DNA of 64,000 nucleotides from Acidobacteriota bacterium (GCA_029263315.1 JAJCXR010000041.1:186001-250000), one strand, 5' to 3'; shown: positions 50,837-59,842, counted from the stretch's first letter. Numbers and translations are program-made. Notes: generated by a model from the sequence alone, not told the origin.

Positions 50837-53008
50837 ATGGAACGCAGGGCCTTCCTGATCTCTCTCCTCCCGATCCTCCTGTTGGGAGCCTATCTTCGCC
50901 TGGTGGATTTGGGCGGGCCGTCCCTGTGGCTCGACGAAATCCTGCATCTCGAGGTCAGCCAGGACTTGGCGTCGGAGTCTTGGTATCACCACCTCCTGGG
51001 GGTGCGTGAGATCGAAGGGGGAACAGAGAACGGCCCCCTCTACTACCGGCTGCAGATCTGGGGCCAACAACTCTTGCCCGGTGACGCCGGGGTGCGGCTC
51101 TTCCCGGCCCTCATCGGCACCTTGGCCCTTGCCTTGATGACCTGGGCGGGCTGGCTCCTCGGAGGTCGTCTGCTGGCCCTCAGCGGCACCTTCATCCTGG
51201 CCGTATCACCGCTGCACGTCTATTTCAGCCGTGAAGGACGCCCCTATTCCCTGTTGATGGCCCTGGCCCTGCTGTTGCTCTGTGGTTTGCTGCTCGGGGG
51301 ATCGAAGGCCGGGCGCTGGCTCGCCTATTTGGGGTGTCCTCTGTTGGCTTATGTGGGGCTCCATTCGGCACCTGTTCTGCTGTCGTTCACCGCCCTGTCG
51401 GCCCTCGCCGTTATTTGGGATCTCAGGGCCGGCCACGGCTGGCGCCGTCTTCCCCACGGTCACCACCTGGTGGCCGGAGCCCTGGCCCTGCTCCTCGTCT
51501 ACGGCCTCTACTTGACCCAGTCGACCGTCAACGCACCGCTGCTCGCCGAGACGGCCCAGGGGGCGATCGACGCCATCGCCCCCGGAACCACCCTCAGCCC
51601 AGAAACCACCGGCGAAACCCAATCCCCGGCGACGCCGGCGACCCAGGCGACAACCTTCAAATCACTGTTGTCGTTGCGCAGCCTGCGCCTCTTCTTGGCC
51701 AGCATGACAACCTCCGGCCATCCGGAAGTCACGATGATCCAACGCTCCTGGTGGCTGCTCGGCTTCGCCTTGATAGGTTTAGTCGATCTCTTGAGGTGCC
51801 GTCGGCGTCACGGCTTCCTTACTTTGGGCATGTACTTGCTTCCCGCGGCTCTTTCAATCCTGGCTTTGGCGTCGGTGGGACGCTGGTACGGCATGCGATA
51901 TTCCAGCCCGGCGCTGCCCGCCTTCTTGTTGCTGCTCGCTTTGGGCATCACAGCCACCGCCAGGCTGACATCCCAAGGCTTGCTACGGATGCTCGGACGA
52001 CAGCAGCCCCTCCGTCCGCAGTCCCCCCGACAGCAGCTCCCCGGACAGCAGCTCACCAGGCAGCAGCTCACCAGGCAGCAGGGCATTACTGTGCAAGGCT
52101 TCGGATTGAACCTCCCCAATACGCTCACCTGGAGCCTGGTGGTGATTCTGCTGCTGGCGGCCGTTGCACCGAATATCAAGGCAGCACGCCGTGACCCGTG
52201 GCGCAAGCTGGATTGGCGTGGGGTGGCTGCATTCTTCGACGCCATGGCCATCGAAGGGGAGCCGGTCATCGTGCCCAACGCCTGGCCGGAAATCTGCCTG
52301 CGACACTACCTGCGCCGCCGCCATCGAGAGGTGGAATTCATCAGCGCTTGGGAAAGGGTGGACCTCGCCGCCGCGGCGGTGGCGGACCGTTCCCAAGGCT
52401 GGCTGCTGACGGCGGGTTATCAAAAAGATCCTGCCGTGCGCGCCTGGATGCGTCGTTTCGTGCCGGTGATGCAGCGCTCCGAAGAGAGCATGTCCCTGTA
52501 CTTCTTCCCCGACTTCGTCACCTTGGTGGAGAGTCGCTTTGCAGCCCAGCGGGGTGCCGCGTTTGAGCAACACTTTGCCGCCATCGATCAGCGCTTCGAG
52601 CTCGACGGCCGCGGCGCCCTGCTCTTGGGAAAAGGCTGGTCAGCGCCGGAGACCAATCCCCAGGGTCTCACCTTTCGCTGGGCCGTCGGCGAGCGAGCGG
52701 AGGTCGCCCTGCCCATCGCTGCACCGAAAATGGCGACGCTGCGCCTGCGTCTCCGCGCCTTCGACTATCCGGCGGCGCCGCCGCAGCGGGTCGAGCTGTG
52801 GCTCAACCAGCAACACCTCACGACGTTGGAGCTGCTGCCGCATTGGGCTGAGCATGAAATAGAGGTGCCTGGCACCACTTGGAGCCGCGGAGGCAACATC
52901 CTTGATCTCCGTTTCGCCCACAGCGCCCGCCCCGCAGATGTGATCCCAGGCTCCTCCGACCGACGCAACCTCAGTGCGGCTTTTGACTACCTCGAAGTGA
53001 CGCCCTGA
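50837..53008 (+). CDS. GT39/ArnT-type membrane glycosyltransferase
   Basis: A 723-residue polytopic enzyme using a polyprenyl-phosphate sugar. N-terminal helix; the first periplasmic loop carries the acidic pair WLDEILHLE (the DE motif needed by PMT/ArnT enzymes), followed by PLYYRLQIWGQQLLPGD and helices to about 440; a soluble C-terminal domain (about 450-720) is beta-rich. A repetitive Gln/Pro/Arg/Leu tract (about 389-415, 15-bp units, 52001-52080) is inserted between helices. ATG 50837 begins the first helix (RRAFLISLLPILLLGAYLRL). It contains a TGCCTGGCACC copy near its end. Confidence 0.85.
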   Translation: MERRAFLISLLPILLLGAYLRLVDLGGPSLWLDEILHLEVSQDLASESWYHHLLGVREIEGGTENGPLYYRLQIWGQQLLPGDAGVRLFPALIGTLALALMTWAGWLLGGRLLALSGTFILAVSPLHVYFSREGRPYSLLMALALLLLCGLLLGGSKAGRWLAYLGCPLLAYVGLHSAPVLLSFTALSALAVIWDLRAGHGWRRLPHGHHLVAGALALLLVYGLYLTQSTVNAPLLAETAQGAIDAIAPGTTLSPETTGETQSPATPATQATTFKSLLSLRSLRLFLASMTTSGHPEVTMIQRSWWLLGFALIGLVDLLRCRRRHGFLTLGMYLLPAALSILALASVGRWYGMRYSSPALPAFLLLLALGITATARLTSQGLLRMLGRQQPLRPQSPRQQLPGQQLTRQQLTRQQGITVQGFGLNLPNTLTWSLVVILLLAAVAPNIKAARRDPWRKLDWRGVAAFFDAMAIEGEPVIVPNAWPEICLRHYLRRRHREVEFISAWERVDLAAAAVADRSQGWLLTAGYQKDPAVRAWMRRFVPVMQRSEESMSLYFFPDFVTLVESRFAAQRGAAFEQHFAAIDQRFELDGRGALLLGKGWSAPETNPQGLTFRWAVGERAEVALPIAAPKMATLRLRLRAFDYPAAPPQRVELWLNQQHLTTLELLPHWAEHEIEVPGTTWSRGGNILDLRFAHSARPADVIPGSSDRRNLSAAFDYLEVTP
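52001..52080. repeat. 15-bp in-frame repeat in the GT39 gene
   Basis: Five units like CAGCAGCTCACCAGG encoding repeated QQLTR-type pentamers, the last two identical. Placed in a cytoplasmic or periplasmic loop. Confidence 0.8.
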
Positions 53009-53059
53009 GCCAGCTCTCGGTTCCGCTGCGTTAGCGCATCTTTGGCAAAGGGCAACTCT

Positions 53060-53115
53060 CTCCTGTTGACATGCCACATGGGCTCCGCTACCCTCCTGTG
53101 GCATGACAACAGGAG
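53060..53115. promoter_or_regulatory. Long inverted repeat over the PadR promoter and ribosome site
   Basis: Arms CTCCTGTTGACATGCCAC (53060-53077) and GTGGCATGACAACAGGAG (53098-53115) match in 17 of 18 positions, 20 bases apart. The left arm contains TTGACA (53066-53071), a -35 candidate with TACCCT (53089-53094) 17 bases on; the right arm contains AGGAG, the ribosome site of the PadR gene (ATG 53122). Both DNA-level and RNA-level control are possible. Confidence 0.7.
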
Positions 53116-53121
53116 CTCTCC

Positions 53122-53472
53122 ATGACCCAAGACAAGCTTGATCTCTTACAAGGCACCCTCGATTTGATGGTTCTACAAACCCTAGCGGCCTTGGGACCCC
53201 TCCATGGCTACGGTTTGGCCAGGCGTATCGAGCAAGTGAGCGGCGATGCCCTGCGCCTCAATCAGGGCACCATCTATGCCGCCCTCACCCGCCTGCAACA
53301 GCGGCGCTGGATCGAGGCCGATTGGGGCGTCTCCGACAACAACCGTCGAGCCAAGTTTTACCGTCTGACCGACGATGGCCGCAAGGCCTTGGCCGAGGAA
53401 ACCTCCTCCTGGGAGCGTCTTAGATCGGTGATGGATCGATTCTTGACGGTGAGCCAGGAGAGCGGTCGATGA
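53122..53472 (+). CDS. PadR-family transcriptional repressor
   Basis: A 116-residue winged-helix regulator. The N-terminal DNA-binding part reads LLQGTLDLMVLQTLAALGPL, HGYGLARRIEQVSG, LNQGTIYAALTRLQQRRWI, and the wing EADWGVSDNNRRAKFYRLTD; the short C-terminal helix completes the dimer. This subtype sits next to ADOP permeases in acidobacteria. Its stop overlaps the permease start (ATGA). The large inverted repeat upstream is its likely operator. Confidence 0.93.
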   Translation: MTQDKLDLLQGTLDLMVLQTLAALGPLHGYGLARRIEQVSGDALRLNQGTIYAALTRLQQRRWIEADWGVSDNNRRAKFYRLTDDGRKALAEETSSWERLRSVMDRFLTVSQESGR

Positions 53473-56123
53473 ATCACGTGTGGCGCCGTAATCTGGCCCG
53501 TCTGCGCGCCTTTTTCCGCAAGGAACCCCTCGATCGGGAGCTCGACGCCGAATTGGCGAGCCACCTGCATTTGGCCGAGGACGATCTCATCGCCCGCGGC
53601 GTGCCCCCCACCGAGGCTCGGCGCCAAGCCCGTCTCCAGCTGGGGGGTCTCGGCGCCGTGCGGGAGCACCAGCGGGAGACCCGCAGCCTGCCGTTTCTGG
53701 ACGTGCTGCAACAGGATCTACGACTGGCCTTCCGCAGCCTAGGCCGCGACCGCGGCTTCACCGTCGTCGCCGTGCTCGTTTTGGCCTTGGGCATCGGCGC
53801 CACCGCGACGGTGTTCAGTGTCGTCGACGCCGTGCTGCTCGAGCCCCTTCCCTTCGCCGCACCCCAGGAGCTGACCTGGATCAGCAATGGGCCCGAAAAC
53901 GCCGAGCAAAGCCTGTCGGGCAGCACCTCTTCGAGCGGTGTGTTCATGGCCTGGCGGGAACGCAATCGCTCCTTCGACGCCATGTCGGGTTACTTCGCCT
54001 TTTTCAATTTCGACCGTCGCGAGCTGTTGCAGGGCGACCAAGCGGTGCGATTGACCAGTGTGCCGGTGGAGCAGAGTTTTTTCGAGTTGCTCGGATTGCG
54101 ACCCCATCTGGGTCGCTTCTTCGTGGCCGAGGAAGCCTTGGTGGACGGCCCCAGGGCGGTGGTGCTGAGCCATAACCTGTGGAAACACCGCTTTCGCGCC
54201 GACGGCGAGTTGATTGGCCAGACCCTCAACCTCGACGGCGAACCGGTGACTGTGGTGGGGGTCCTGCCCGAAAGCTTCGACTTCGCCTCAGTCTTCACCC
54301 CCGGCAACCAGGTCGACATCTTCACGCCCCTCAACCTCGAGAGAATAGCCCCCTGGGGAAACACTCTCTCCATCGTCGGGCGCTTGCGCCCCGGTGTCAC
54401 GCCGCAGCAGGCTCACCAGGAGCTCGTCGACCTGACGGCCCAACTCAAGCTAGAGCGCCAAGATTTGGGCAGTGGCTATGGCTCCCACGTCGTCCCCTTG
54501 AGCGACTATGCCCGTCGCTCGACCCGGCGAGGTCTTTTCTTCCTCTTGGCCTGCGTCGCCGCCGTGCTGGTCATCGCCAGCGCCAACATCGCCGGCTTGC
54601 AATTGGGTCGGGCCGCCAAGCGACGGCAGGAGTTTGCCGTGCGGGCGGCTCTCGGAGCTGGCCGTGCACGACTGCTGCGGCAACTGATCACCGAAGGCAT
54701 GGTGCTGGCCACGGTCAGCGCCCTGCTCGGCTCGGCACTGGCCTACCTGGCGACGGGCATCATTTCGAGATTGCCGAATACCAGCCTACCCTTGGTGCAA
54801 CGGGTCCAGCTCGACGGCACGACCCTGCTGTGCATCCTCGCGGCGACGCTTCTCGTCGGTCTCGTCTGCGGTCTGACGCCGATTCTGCAAGCCTCTTTCT
54901 CGCGTCTTCAGGATGCCCTGCGGGACGCCAGTCGTGGAAGCTCCGGCGACGGCTGGCAGAAGCGGACCCGTTCCGCTTTGGTGGTGACGGAAACCGCCTT
55001 GGCCTGCATGTTGTTGATCGCCGCCACCCTGCTGATTCGCAGCTTCTCCCAGATCCTCGATGTCGACCTGGGCTTCCAGCCCCAACATGCCTTGACCCTC
55101 AACGTCGAGCCCGATGCCAGCGTCGAAGGGGTCGAGGCGAGGATGGCCTATTTCGAGCGCCTGCGGCAGAGCCTGAGCTCTCTTCCCGGCATCGAAGCGG
55201 TGGGTTTCACCGACGCCTTGCCGCTGGATCGCAATCGCAGTTGGGGAGTGGCTGCCAAAGGTCAGACCTTTGCCGAAGATGAGGGGATTCCCGCCGCCTT
55301 TGTCAGTCGGGTGGACGCCGAGCTCTTCGACGCCCTCGGCATCACCTTGCTGCGCGGCCGTCGCTTCACAGACGCCGAAGCCGAGCAAAACAGCCTTGTG
55401 GTACTGATCAATCAAAGCATGGCGGACGCTTTCTGGCCGGGGCAGGATCCGATTGGTAAGGAGGCGACGATCGGCCTCGACGACCGCACCGTCATCGGCG
55501 TGGTCAGCGACGTACACCACCGCGGAGTGGAGTCCGCCACGGGCTTCGATGCCTACTTGCCCATCGGCTTGCCCGACGGCAGCGCCGCTTTCGATCTGGT
55601 GATCCGCACCGCCCTCCCACCGGACAGCGCCAAAACCAGTGTCCTGGCGGCCCTGCGCGGTGCCGACAGCACCCTGCCGACGGACGATCTCCGGCCGATG
55701 ACCTGGTTCGTCGACCGGGCGGTGTCGTCGCGCCGTTTTGTCGCCTCCCTGCTGAGCGGCTTTGCATTGTTTGCGGTCGTTCTCGCCTCGTTGGGAATCT
55801 ACGGCGTCATCGCCTATGCCACCAACCGACGCAGCCGTGAAATCGGAATTCGCATGGCCCTGGGGGCCACCGCCCAGGACATCCAGCGGGGCGTGCTGCG
55901 CGACACCCTGATGTTGTCGGGTCTGGGTGTTCTGATCGGTGCCGTGGGCGGCATCGTCTTGGCCACCGGCATGCGTTCGCTGCTCTTCGAGATCTCGCCC
56001 GCTGACCCGGTTTCCTTCGTGGCCATGTTGGCGGCCATGGCCGTCGTCACCTTGGCAGCGGGGCTGATCCCGGCACGCCGGGCAGCGCGAATTCAGCCCG
56101 CCTCGACGCTGAGGGCCGGCTGA
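53469..56123 (+). CDS. ADOP-type orphan MacB-like ABC permease
   Basis: An 884-residue permease of the acidobacterial duplicated orphan permease type: a cytoplasmic N-terminal stretch (LDRELDAELASHLHLAEDDL; PPTEARRQARLQLGG), then DLRLAFRSLGRDRGFTVVAV as the first MacB helix, a long periplasmic domain, a central set of helices (about 360-480), a second periplasmic domain, and the C-terminal FtsX helices with RRSREIGIRMALGATAQDI and PARRAARIQPASTLRAG. No ATPase gene is beside it, as is usual for this family. Coupled to PadR. Confidence 0.93.
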   Translation: MNHVWRRNLARLRAFFRKEPLDRELDAELASHLHLAEDDLIARGVPPTEARRQARLQLGGLGAVREHQRETRSLPFLDVLQQDLRLAFRSLGRDRGFTVVAVLVLALGIGATATVFSVVDAVLLEPLPFAAPQELTWISNGPENAEQSLSGSTSSSGVFMAWRERNRSFDAMSGYFAFFNFDRRELLQGDQAVRLTSVPVEQSFFELLGLRPHLGRFFVAEEALVDGPRAVVLSHNLWKHRFRADGELIGQTLNLDGEPVTVVGVLPESFDFASVFTPGNQVDIFTPLNLERIAPWGNTLSIVGRLRPGVTPQQAHQELVDLTAQLKLERQDLGSGYGSHVVPLSDYARRSTRRGLFFLLACVAAVLVIASANIAGLQLGRAAKRRQEFAVRAALGAGRARLLRQLITEGMVLATVSALLGSALAYLATGIISRLPNTSLPLVQRVQLDGTTLLCILAATLLVGLVCGLTPILQASFSRLQDALRDASRGSSGDGWQKRTRSALVVTETALACMLLIAATLLIRSFSQILDVDLGFQPQHALTLNVEPDASVEGVEARMAYFERLRQSLSSLPGIEAVGFTDALPLDRNRSWGVAAKGQTFAEDEGIPAAFVSRVDAELFDALGITLLRGRRFTDAEAEQNSLVVLINQSMADAFWPGQDPIGKEATIGLDDRTVIGVVSDVHHRGVESATGFDAYLPIGLPDGSAAFDLVIRTALPPDSAKTSVLAALRGADSTLPTDDLRPMTWFVDRAVSSRRFVASLLSGFALFAVVLASLGIYGVIAYATNRRSREIGIRMALGATAQDIQRGVLRDTLMLSGLGVLIGAVGGIVLATGMRSLLFEISPADPVSFVAMLAAMAVVTLAAGLIPARRAARIQPASTLRAG

Positions 56124-56242
56124 GGGAACCCTAGGACAAAGTCGGCGGGAGAGCTCTTTTACCCACCGCTTACCCGACGGGCGGCAGCGGAGTGTTAAAA
56201 AGGTTGTGCCCTGATCATGTCCGCCACTCTGAGGAGGTTTCC

Positions 56243-57169
56243 ATGGCTCCCTGCCGTCCCGTGCTCGTCGCCGCCGTGCTGCTCGTTTGCCTGATGCCCA
56301 TCGCCCCGTCCGTCGCCGACGAGACGCCGCCCATGCTGCTCGGGGCCTGCGATGCCGGTGACCTGAGCCAGGAACCCTATGACGCCTGGTTCACCCCCGG
56401 GTATGAAGGCTATGTTCCGGACCCGGCGGTGTTGGCAGCCCTCCGCCAGCAGAATGTCGAAGGCACCGAGCTGACCATTTTCTTCGGCACTTGGTGCGGC
56501 GACAGCCGTCGGGAAGTACCACGGCTGCTCCAGCTGCTCGACGCCATGGGTTGGCCTGAAGAGCAGCGTCGACTGGTCGCCGTCGATCGCGCCGAGTCGA
56601 TGCACAAACGGTCCCCCGACGGCGAGGAGCGGGGGCTCGAAATCTACCGTGTCCCGACCCTCATCATCGAACGCGACGGGGTCGAAAGCGGACGCATCGT
56701 CGAGCATCCGGCCCTTTCCTTGGAGCGTGATCTCCTGGCCATCGTCTCCGGCGCCTCCTATCAACCCAGCTATGCCTCCTACCCCGTCGTCCGTCAATGG
56801 TTGCAGCAAGGCATGCTCACCGATGCCAACATCAACGCCGATGGCCTCGCCGCCCAAGTGCGCAATTTAGTAGCCGATGAAGGGGAGCTCTACTCCGCCG
56901 CCCGCGTCCTGTGGACACGGGGCGACGTGCAGGAGGCGGCCAGCTTGGCGGCGGTGAACTGCGCTCTCCACTGGGACAACGCCGTCAGTCACATGCAACT
57001 GGCCGAGGCGCAGATTCGTGCCGGGCAGCTGGCCGAGGCACGAAAGTCCACCCTGCGGGCCATGCGACGCAACGACGACCCGGAACGGGCCGAAGACCTC
57101 ATCGATCTGATCGAACGCAGCAGGGTGAGCGAGGGCGGTGACGACGCGGAAGCCACCGCGAATCATTGA
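56243..57169 (+). CDS. Secreted thioredoxin-fold protein with TPR-like tail
   Basis: A 308-residue protein with a signal peptide (VLVAAVLLVCLMPIAPSVAD). The thioredoxin-fold part (about 60-180) has LTIFFGTWCGDSRREVPRLL, where CGDS replaces CxxC, and IYRVPTLIIERDG with the cis-Pro. The C-terminal third (about 225-300) consists of helix pairs like TPR repeats (AARVLWTRGDVQEAASLAAV, AVSHMQLAEAQIRAGQLAEA). With a single Cys at the active site, it cannot act as a standard disulfide reductase. ATG 56243 follows GAGGAGGTTTCC. Confidence 0.82.
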   Translation: MAPCRPVLVAAVLLVCLMPIAPSVADETPPMLLGACDAGDLSQEPYDAWFTPGYEGYVPDPAVLAALRQQNVEGTELTIFFGTWCGDSRREVPRLLQLLDAMGWPEEQRRLVAVDRAESMHKRSPDGEERGLEIYRVPTLIIERDGVESGRIVEHPALSLERDLLAIVSGASYQPSYASYPVVRQWLQQGMLTDANINADGLAAQVRNLVADEGELYSAARVLWTRGDVQEAASLAAVNCALHWDNAVSHMQLAEAQIRAGQLAEARKSTLRAMRRNDDPERAEDLIDLIERSRVSEGGDDAEATANH

Positions 57170-57251
57170 GCTGAGTTGCCGCGGAGCCACCGGCCGCCGC
57201 ACCTCGGCGTATCCCACCTCGCCAGCTAGTGGCCATCCCGCCCCTGCTCGG

Positions 57252-57542
57252 TCAGCCATCGGGCTCGGCCACCGGCTCGCTCACCATCGGACGCTTCTTT
57301 GGCCGGTACATCATCTTCATGTACTTGTCGCCCGCTTCGAGCTCGTCGAGCATCTGGGCCAGCCGCTTGTGCTGCGTCGCCGCCTTCGTCGCCCGGGTGA
57401 TCCAGCCTAAATAATCATTGCGTTGGTAAGCCGGGCGAGCCTCGTAGGCGGCCATCAGACAACGCTCCTCCAGGGCGGCGCGAACCTCTTCGGGCATGGC
57501 GTGGATCGGCCGTTTCAGTCGCGACATGTTGCTCGGGGTCAT
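57252..57542 (-). CDS. YdeI/OmpD-associated (OmdA) short family protein
   Basis: A 96-residue protein. HAMPEEVRAALEERCLMAAY, then PAYQRNDYLGWITRATKAAT and HKRLAQMLDELEAGDKYMKM match the short OmdA/YdeI C-terminal module (bacteriocin-protection family). Alone the module is found in soluble proteins of unknown role. A start at ATG 57525 (MSRLKRP) is also possible. Followed convergently by the thioredoxin-fold gene. Confidence 0.78.
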   Translation of the reverse strand: MTPSNMSRLKRPIHAMPEEVRAALEERCLMAAYEARPAYQRNDYLGWITRATKAATQHKRLAQMLDELEAGDKYMKMMYRPKKRPMVSEPVAEPDG

Positions 57543-57629
57543 CGTTCTAAGGTGCTCCGTACGTTGGCCTTGCGAAAGGCCGAGACTCTGAAAAGGGGCG
57601 GCGGCGCCTTGCAGGCTCGGATCGTCCAG

Positions 57630-58745
57630 CTACTTCGAAAGATAACCCCAGCTGAAGTGCAAGCCGATGTCCGGGGTATTGTCGTAGGCCAAAAGGTTTT
57701 CGGTCAGTCCAAGGCCAAAGACTCCGATGGGCGTGGCCCGCTTGACCGCCAGGGTCATCTGGACCTCCAGCTCCGAGATCGCCGAATCGAAGAGATCGCT
57801 GAAGGCGTGCTCCGCCGCAAAGCCTTGCAAGGAGACGCGGGTCTTGCCACGGCTGCCCAGGGGGAGTATCCAACTGATGGTCAGGGAAGGTAGGAGCGGC
57901 GGGTCGACTTCGCTCTGTGCAAACTCCTCCGCCTGAACGACGGACAGGTTGAAGAGAAAGGCGCTCTTGCGCAGCCGAGCCTGGGCCGTCAGCATCAGCC
58001 CCACATCCAATCCGCCCGAAGTCAAAAGATCGCTGTCATCGTCGCTGAACGGTATCTTGACCCCACCGCCCAGGTTGAATTGCCATCGCCCCTTGCTTCC
58101 CAAGTAGTACCGAAAGTAAAGACTCGGATCGCTGGCCCCTCCTGCTGGAGGACCGTCCACAATCGCTAGACCATCACCGTCCCGGCCGATGACAATCTGG
58201 AATTCGTGGTCACGGACAAAGCTCCGCCCCTGCTGGCCGTAGCCGAAGGAATTGTGAAAGTCGAAGATCGTTCCGTCCAGGTCTCCACCCGCAAATTCGA
58301 TCAGCAGCACGCCGACTCCGATATCAAATCGATCGGTGATGCCGTAGTGCACCATCAGCTCGGCGAATTGAAACTCACCGTCGATGTAGAAACCTTGACC
58401 AGCGGGCAGACCCAAGATGAAATTCCGATCGGCGGCGTCCAGCCTACGTCGTGTACCACCCCGAGTAGCGGCGAGGTACTCCTCGACCGCTGCGCTGACT
58501 TGAAAGTTGTTGACCACCGAGTATTGCGCTTCGATGGCCCACTTTCCCTTGCCCAAGGGGGCAGCCGGCTGCGGCGCAAAATTCAACAGCGCATAACTCG
58601 GCAACGTGAAGTCGCGGATCCGCATCGGCGCCCCCACCGGATCGTCGTGCAGTGGGCCAGAAAAGTCGGTAGCAACGGCGGGGGACACCACCAGGATGGC
58701 ACCGAGGATCAGAGTCATCGTAATGAGCCGTCGATTCGATTTCAT
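57630..58745 (-). CDS. DUF3187-like outer-membrane beta-barrel protein
   Basis: A 371-residue exported protein; signal peptide LITMTLILGAILVVSPAVAT. The rest is alternating beta-strands: GKWAIEAQYSVVNNFQVS, FQFAELMVHYGITDRFDIGV, and WQFNLGGGVKIPFSDDDSDL, a pattern of the DUF3187 family of outer-membrane barrels. The C-terminus (LHFSWGYLSK) lacks the classical terminal Phe. ATG 58745 has GGAGGCACCC before it. Function is unknown, perhaps a lipid or small-solute porin. Confidence 0.8.
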   Translation of the reverse strand: MKSNRRLITMTLILGAILVVSPAVATDFSGPLHDDPVGAPMRIRDFTLPSYALLNFAPQPAAPLGKGKWAIEAQYSVVNNFQVSAAVEEYLAATRGGTRRRLDAADRNFILGLPAGQGFYIDGEFQFAELMVHYGITDRFDIGVGVLLIEFAGGDLDGTIFDFHNSFGYGQQGRSFVRDHEFQIVIGRDGDGLAIVDGPPAGGASDPSLYFRYYLGSKGRWQFNLGGGVKIPFSDDDSDLLTSGGLDVGLMLTAQARLRKSAFLFNLSVVQAEEFAQSEVDPPLLPSLTISWILPLGSRGKTRVSLQGFAAEHAFSDLFDSAISELEVQMTLAVKRATPIGVFGLGLTENLLAYDNTPDIGLHFSWGYLSK

Positions 58746-59120
58746 TGGGTGCCTCCTCTGGATATCTGAGGGTCGTCCGAGCCTCTGCCTGAGGTCTACG
58801 TGACCTGGCCGCATCCAAGGATCCAGCGCCTTGGGCCCTACGCTTCCGGCAAGGTCATGATGTCTACTCACTCGGACAGCTCACTTTGATGCCTCGATTC
58901 TTTCATCCTCGACACGCCAGGGAAAGGTCAGGATCTCGATCGTGGCGCCCTCCGTCGCTGAGCACAACCTTCCTCGACACCATTTTATCCAGGCAGCGGA
59001 CAGCGATCTCGCGGGTAAAATCCCGTAACACAGCGTTTGGCCGCTGCTGGGACGATAGGATGGTCAAAAGTGCCCTCGACGCCTTCAACTCGACCCGAAC
59101 TTCTCCAGAAAGCACAAGCC
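58746..59120. other. Region between divergent genes, with one doubtful small gene
   Basis: Carries promoters for the DUF3187 and shikimate-kinase-like genes, presumably, and the doubtful small gene at 58903-59115. Nothing else was recognised. Confidence 0.3.
58903..59115 (-). CDS. Possible small protein, unrecognised
   Basis: A 70-residue frame from a GTG at 59115, preceded by AGGA. The translation has protein-like character (SRALLTILSSQQRPNAVLRD, FTREIAVRCLDKMVSRKVVL) with amphipathic helices, but I recognise no family, and the codon start is weak. It is divergent from the shikimate-kinase-like gene and 5 bases away. It may be spurious. Confidence 0.28.
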   Translation of the reverse strand: MLSGEVRVELKASRALLTILSSQQRPNAVLRDFTREIAVRCLDKMVSRKVVLSDGGRHDRDPDLSLACRG

Positions 59121-59684
59121 GTGTCCTCTTATTATGATCATCATCCCCTCGTGCAACTCGAACGCCACCTGGTTTTGGCCGGATATGTCAGCAGCGATAC
59201 ACGCAAGATCGGCTACCAACTGGCAGCCCTCACCGGCCTCGGCGTTACCGATCTGGAGCGCACCGTCGAGCACTTCGCGGGCATGTCGGTCCCCAAGTTG
59301 ATGCACACCAAGGGCGAAGCTGAATATCGGCGCCTCGAGCACCGGCACTTGCGACGTTTGTTGGACGCCAAACCCCACGCCATCATCACCCTCGGCGACG
59401 GCACCCTGATCAATCCTTCCAATCGCCAGCGGGTCCTCGACCAGGCACAGTTGGTGGTGCTCGACCTCGACCTACCCAGCTGCTACTGGCGATTGCGTCA
59501 AGGTGCCACGTCCGACATGGATCATTGGCATCCCCTTTACAGCGAAGCACTCGAACGTTTCGAGCAGGTCCGTCCGTTCCATGAGCTGCGACAACCGGGA
59601 TTTGCCGAGGCCCACCAACGCATCGACTTGGGACGTCATGGACGCGGGGCGGCGGTGGATCAATTGATCAAGCTCATCGCCTGA
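59121..59684 (+). CDS. Shikimate-kinase-like protein with degenerate P-loop
   Basis: A 187-residue protein with the order of shikimate kinase motifs but altered key residues. At the Walker A position it has LAGYVSSDTRKIGYQLA, where GxxGxGKS/T is expected: no Gly-Lys. The second region (LGVTDLERTVEHFAGMSVPK) lacks the DxD; GEAEYRRLEHRHLRRLL keeps GE..FR..E well; ITLGDGTLINP replaces the GGG motif. The arrangement argues for a pseudokinase with a non-catalytic role. Start is GTG 59121; there is no in-frame ATG near. Confidence 0.7.
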   Translation: MSSYYDHHPLVQLERHLVLAGYVSSDTRKIGYQLAALTGLGVTDLERTVEHFAGMSVPKLMHTKGEAEYRRLEHRHLRRLLDAKPHAIITLGDGTLINPSNRQRVLDQAQLVVLDLDLPSCYWRLRQGATSDMDHWHPLYSEALERFEQVRPFHELRQPGFAEAHQRIDLGRHGRGAAVDQLIKLIA

Positions 59685-59722
59685 CCCGTGGTCGTCGAGC
59701 GCCAAGGCAGATCCACTGGATC

Positions 59723-59749
59723 GGTGCCTGCACCCTGGAGTCAGGCACC
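59723..59749. repeat. Split copy of the TGCCTGGCACC repeat, hairpin
   Basis: GGTGCCTG (59723-59730) and CAGGCACC (59742-59749) form an 8-bp stem with 11-base loop just after the shikimate-kinase-like gene. There is no U-tract. Confidence 0.5.
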
Positions 59750-59842
59750 TTGGACTCAGAACAAAAATGGGGTTTCTACCCCCTCTCCTTCGCTGTAGTG
59801 GGTTGAGTATCTACTTTCAAACCCTACAAGCGGAGGTGCCTC

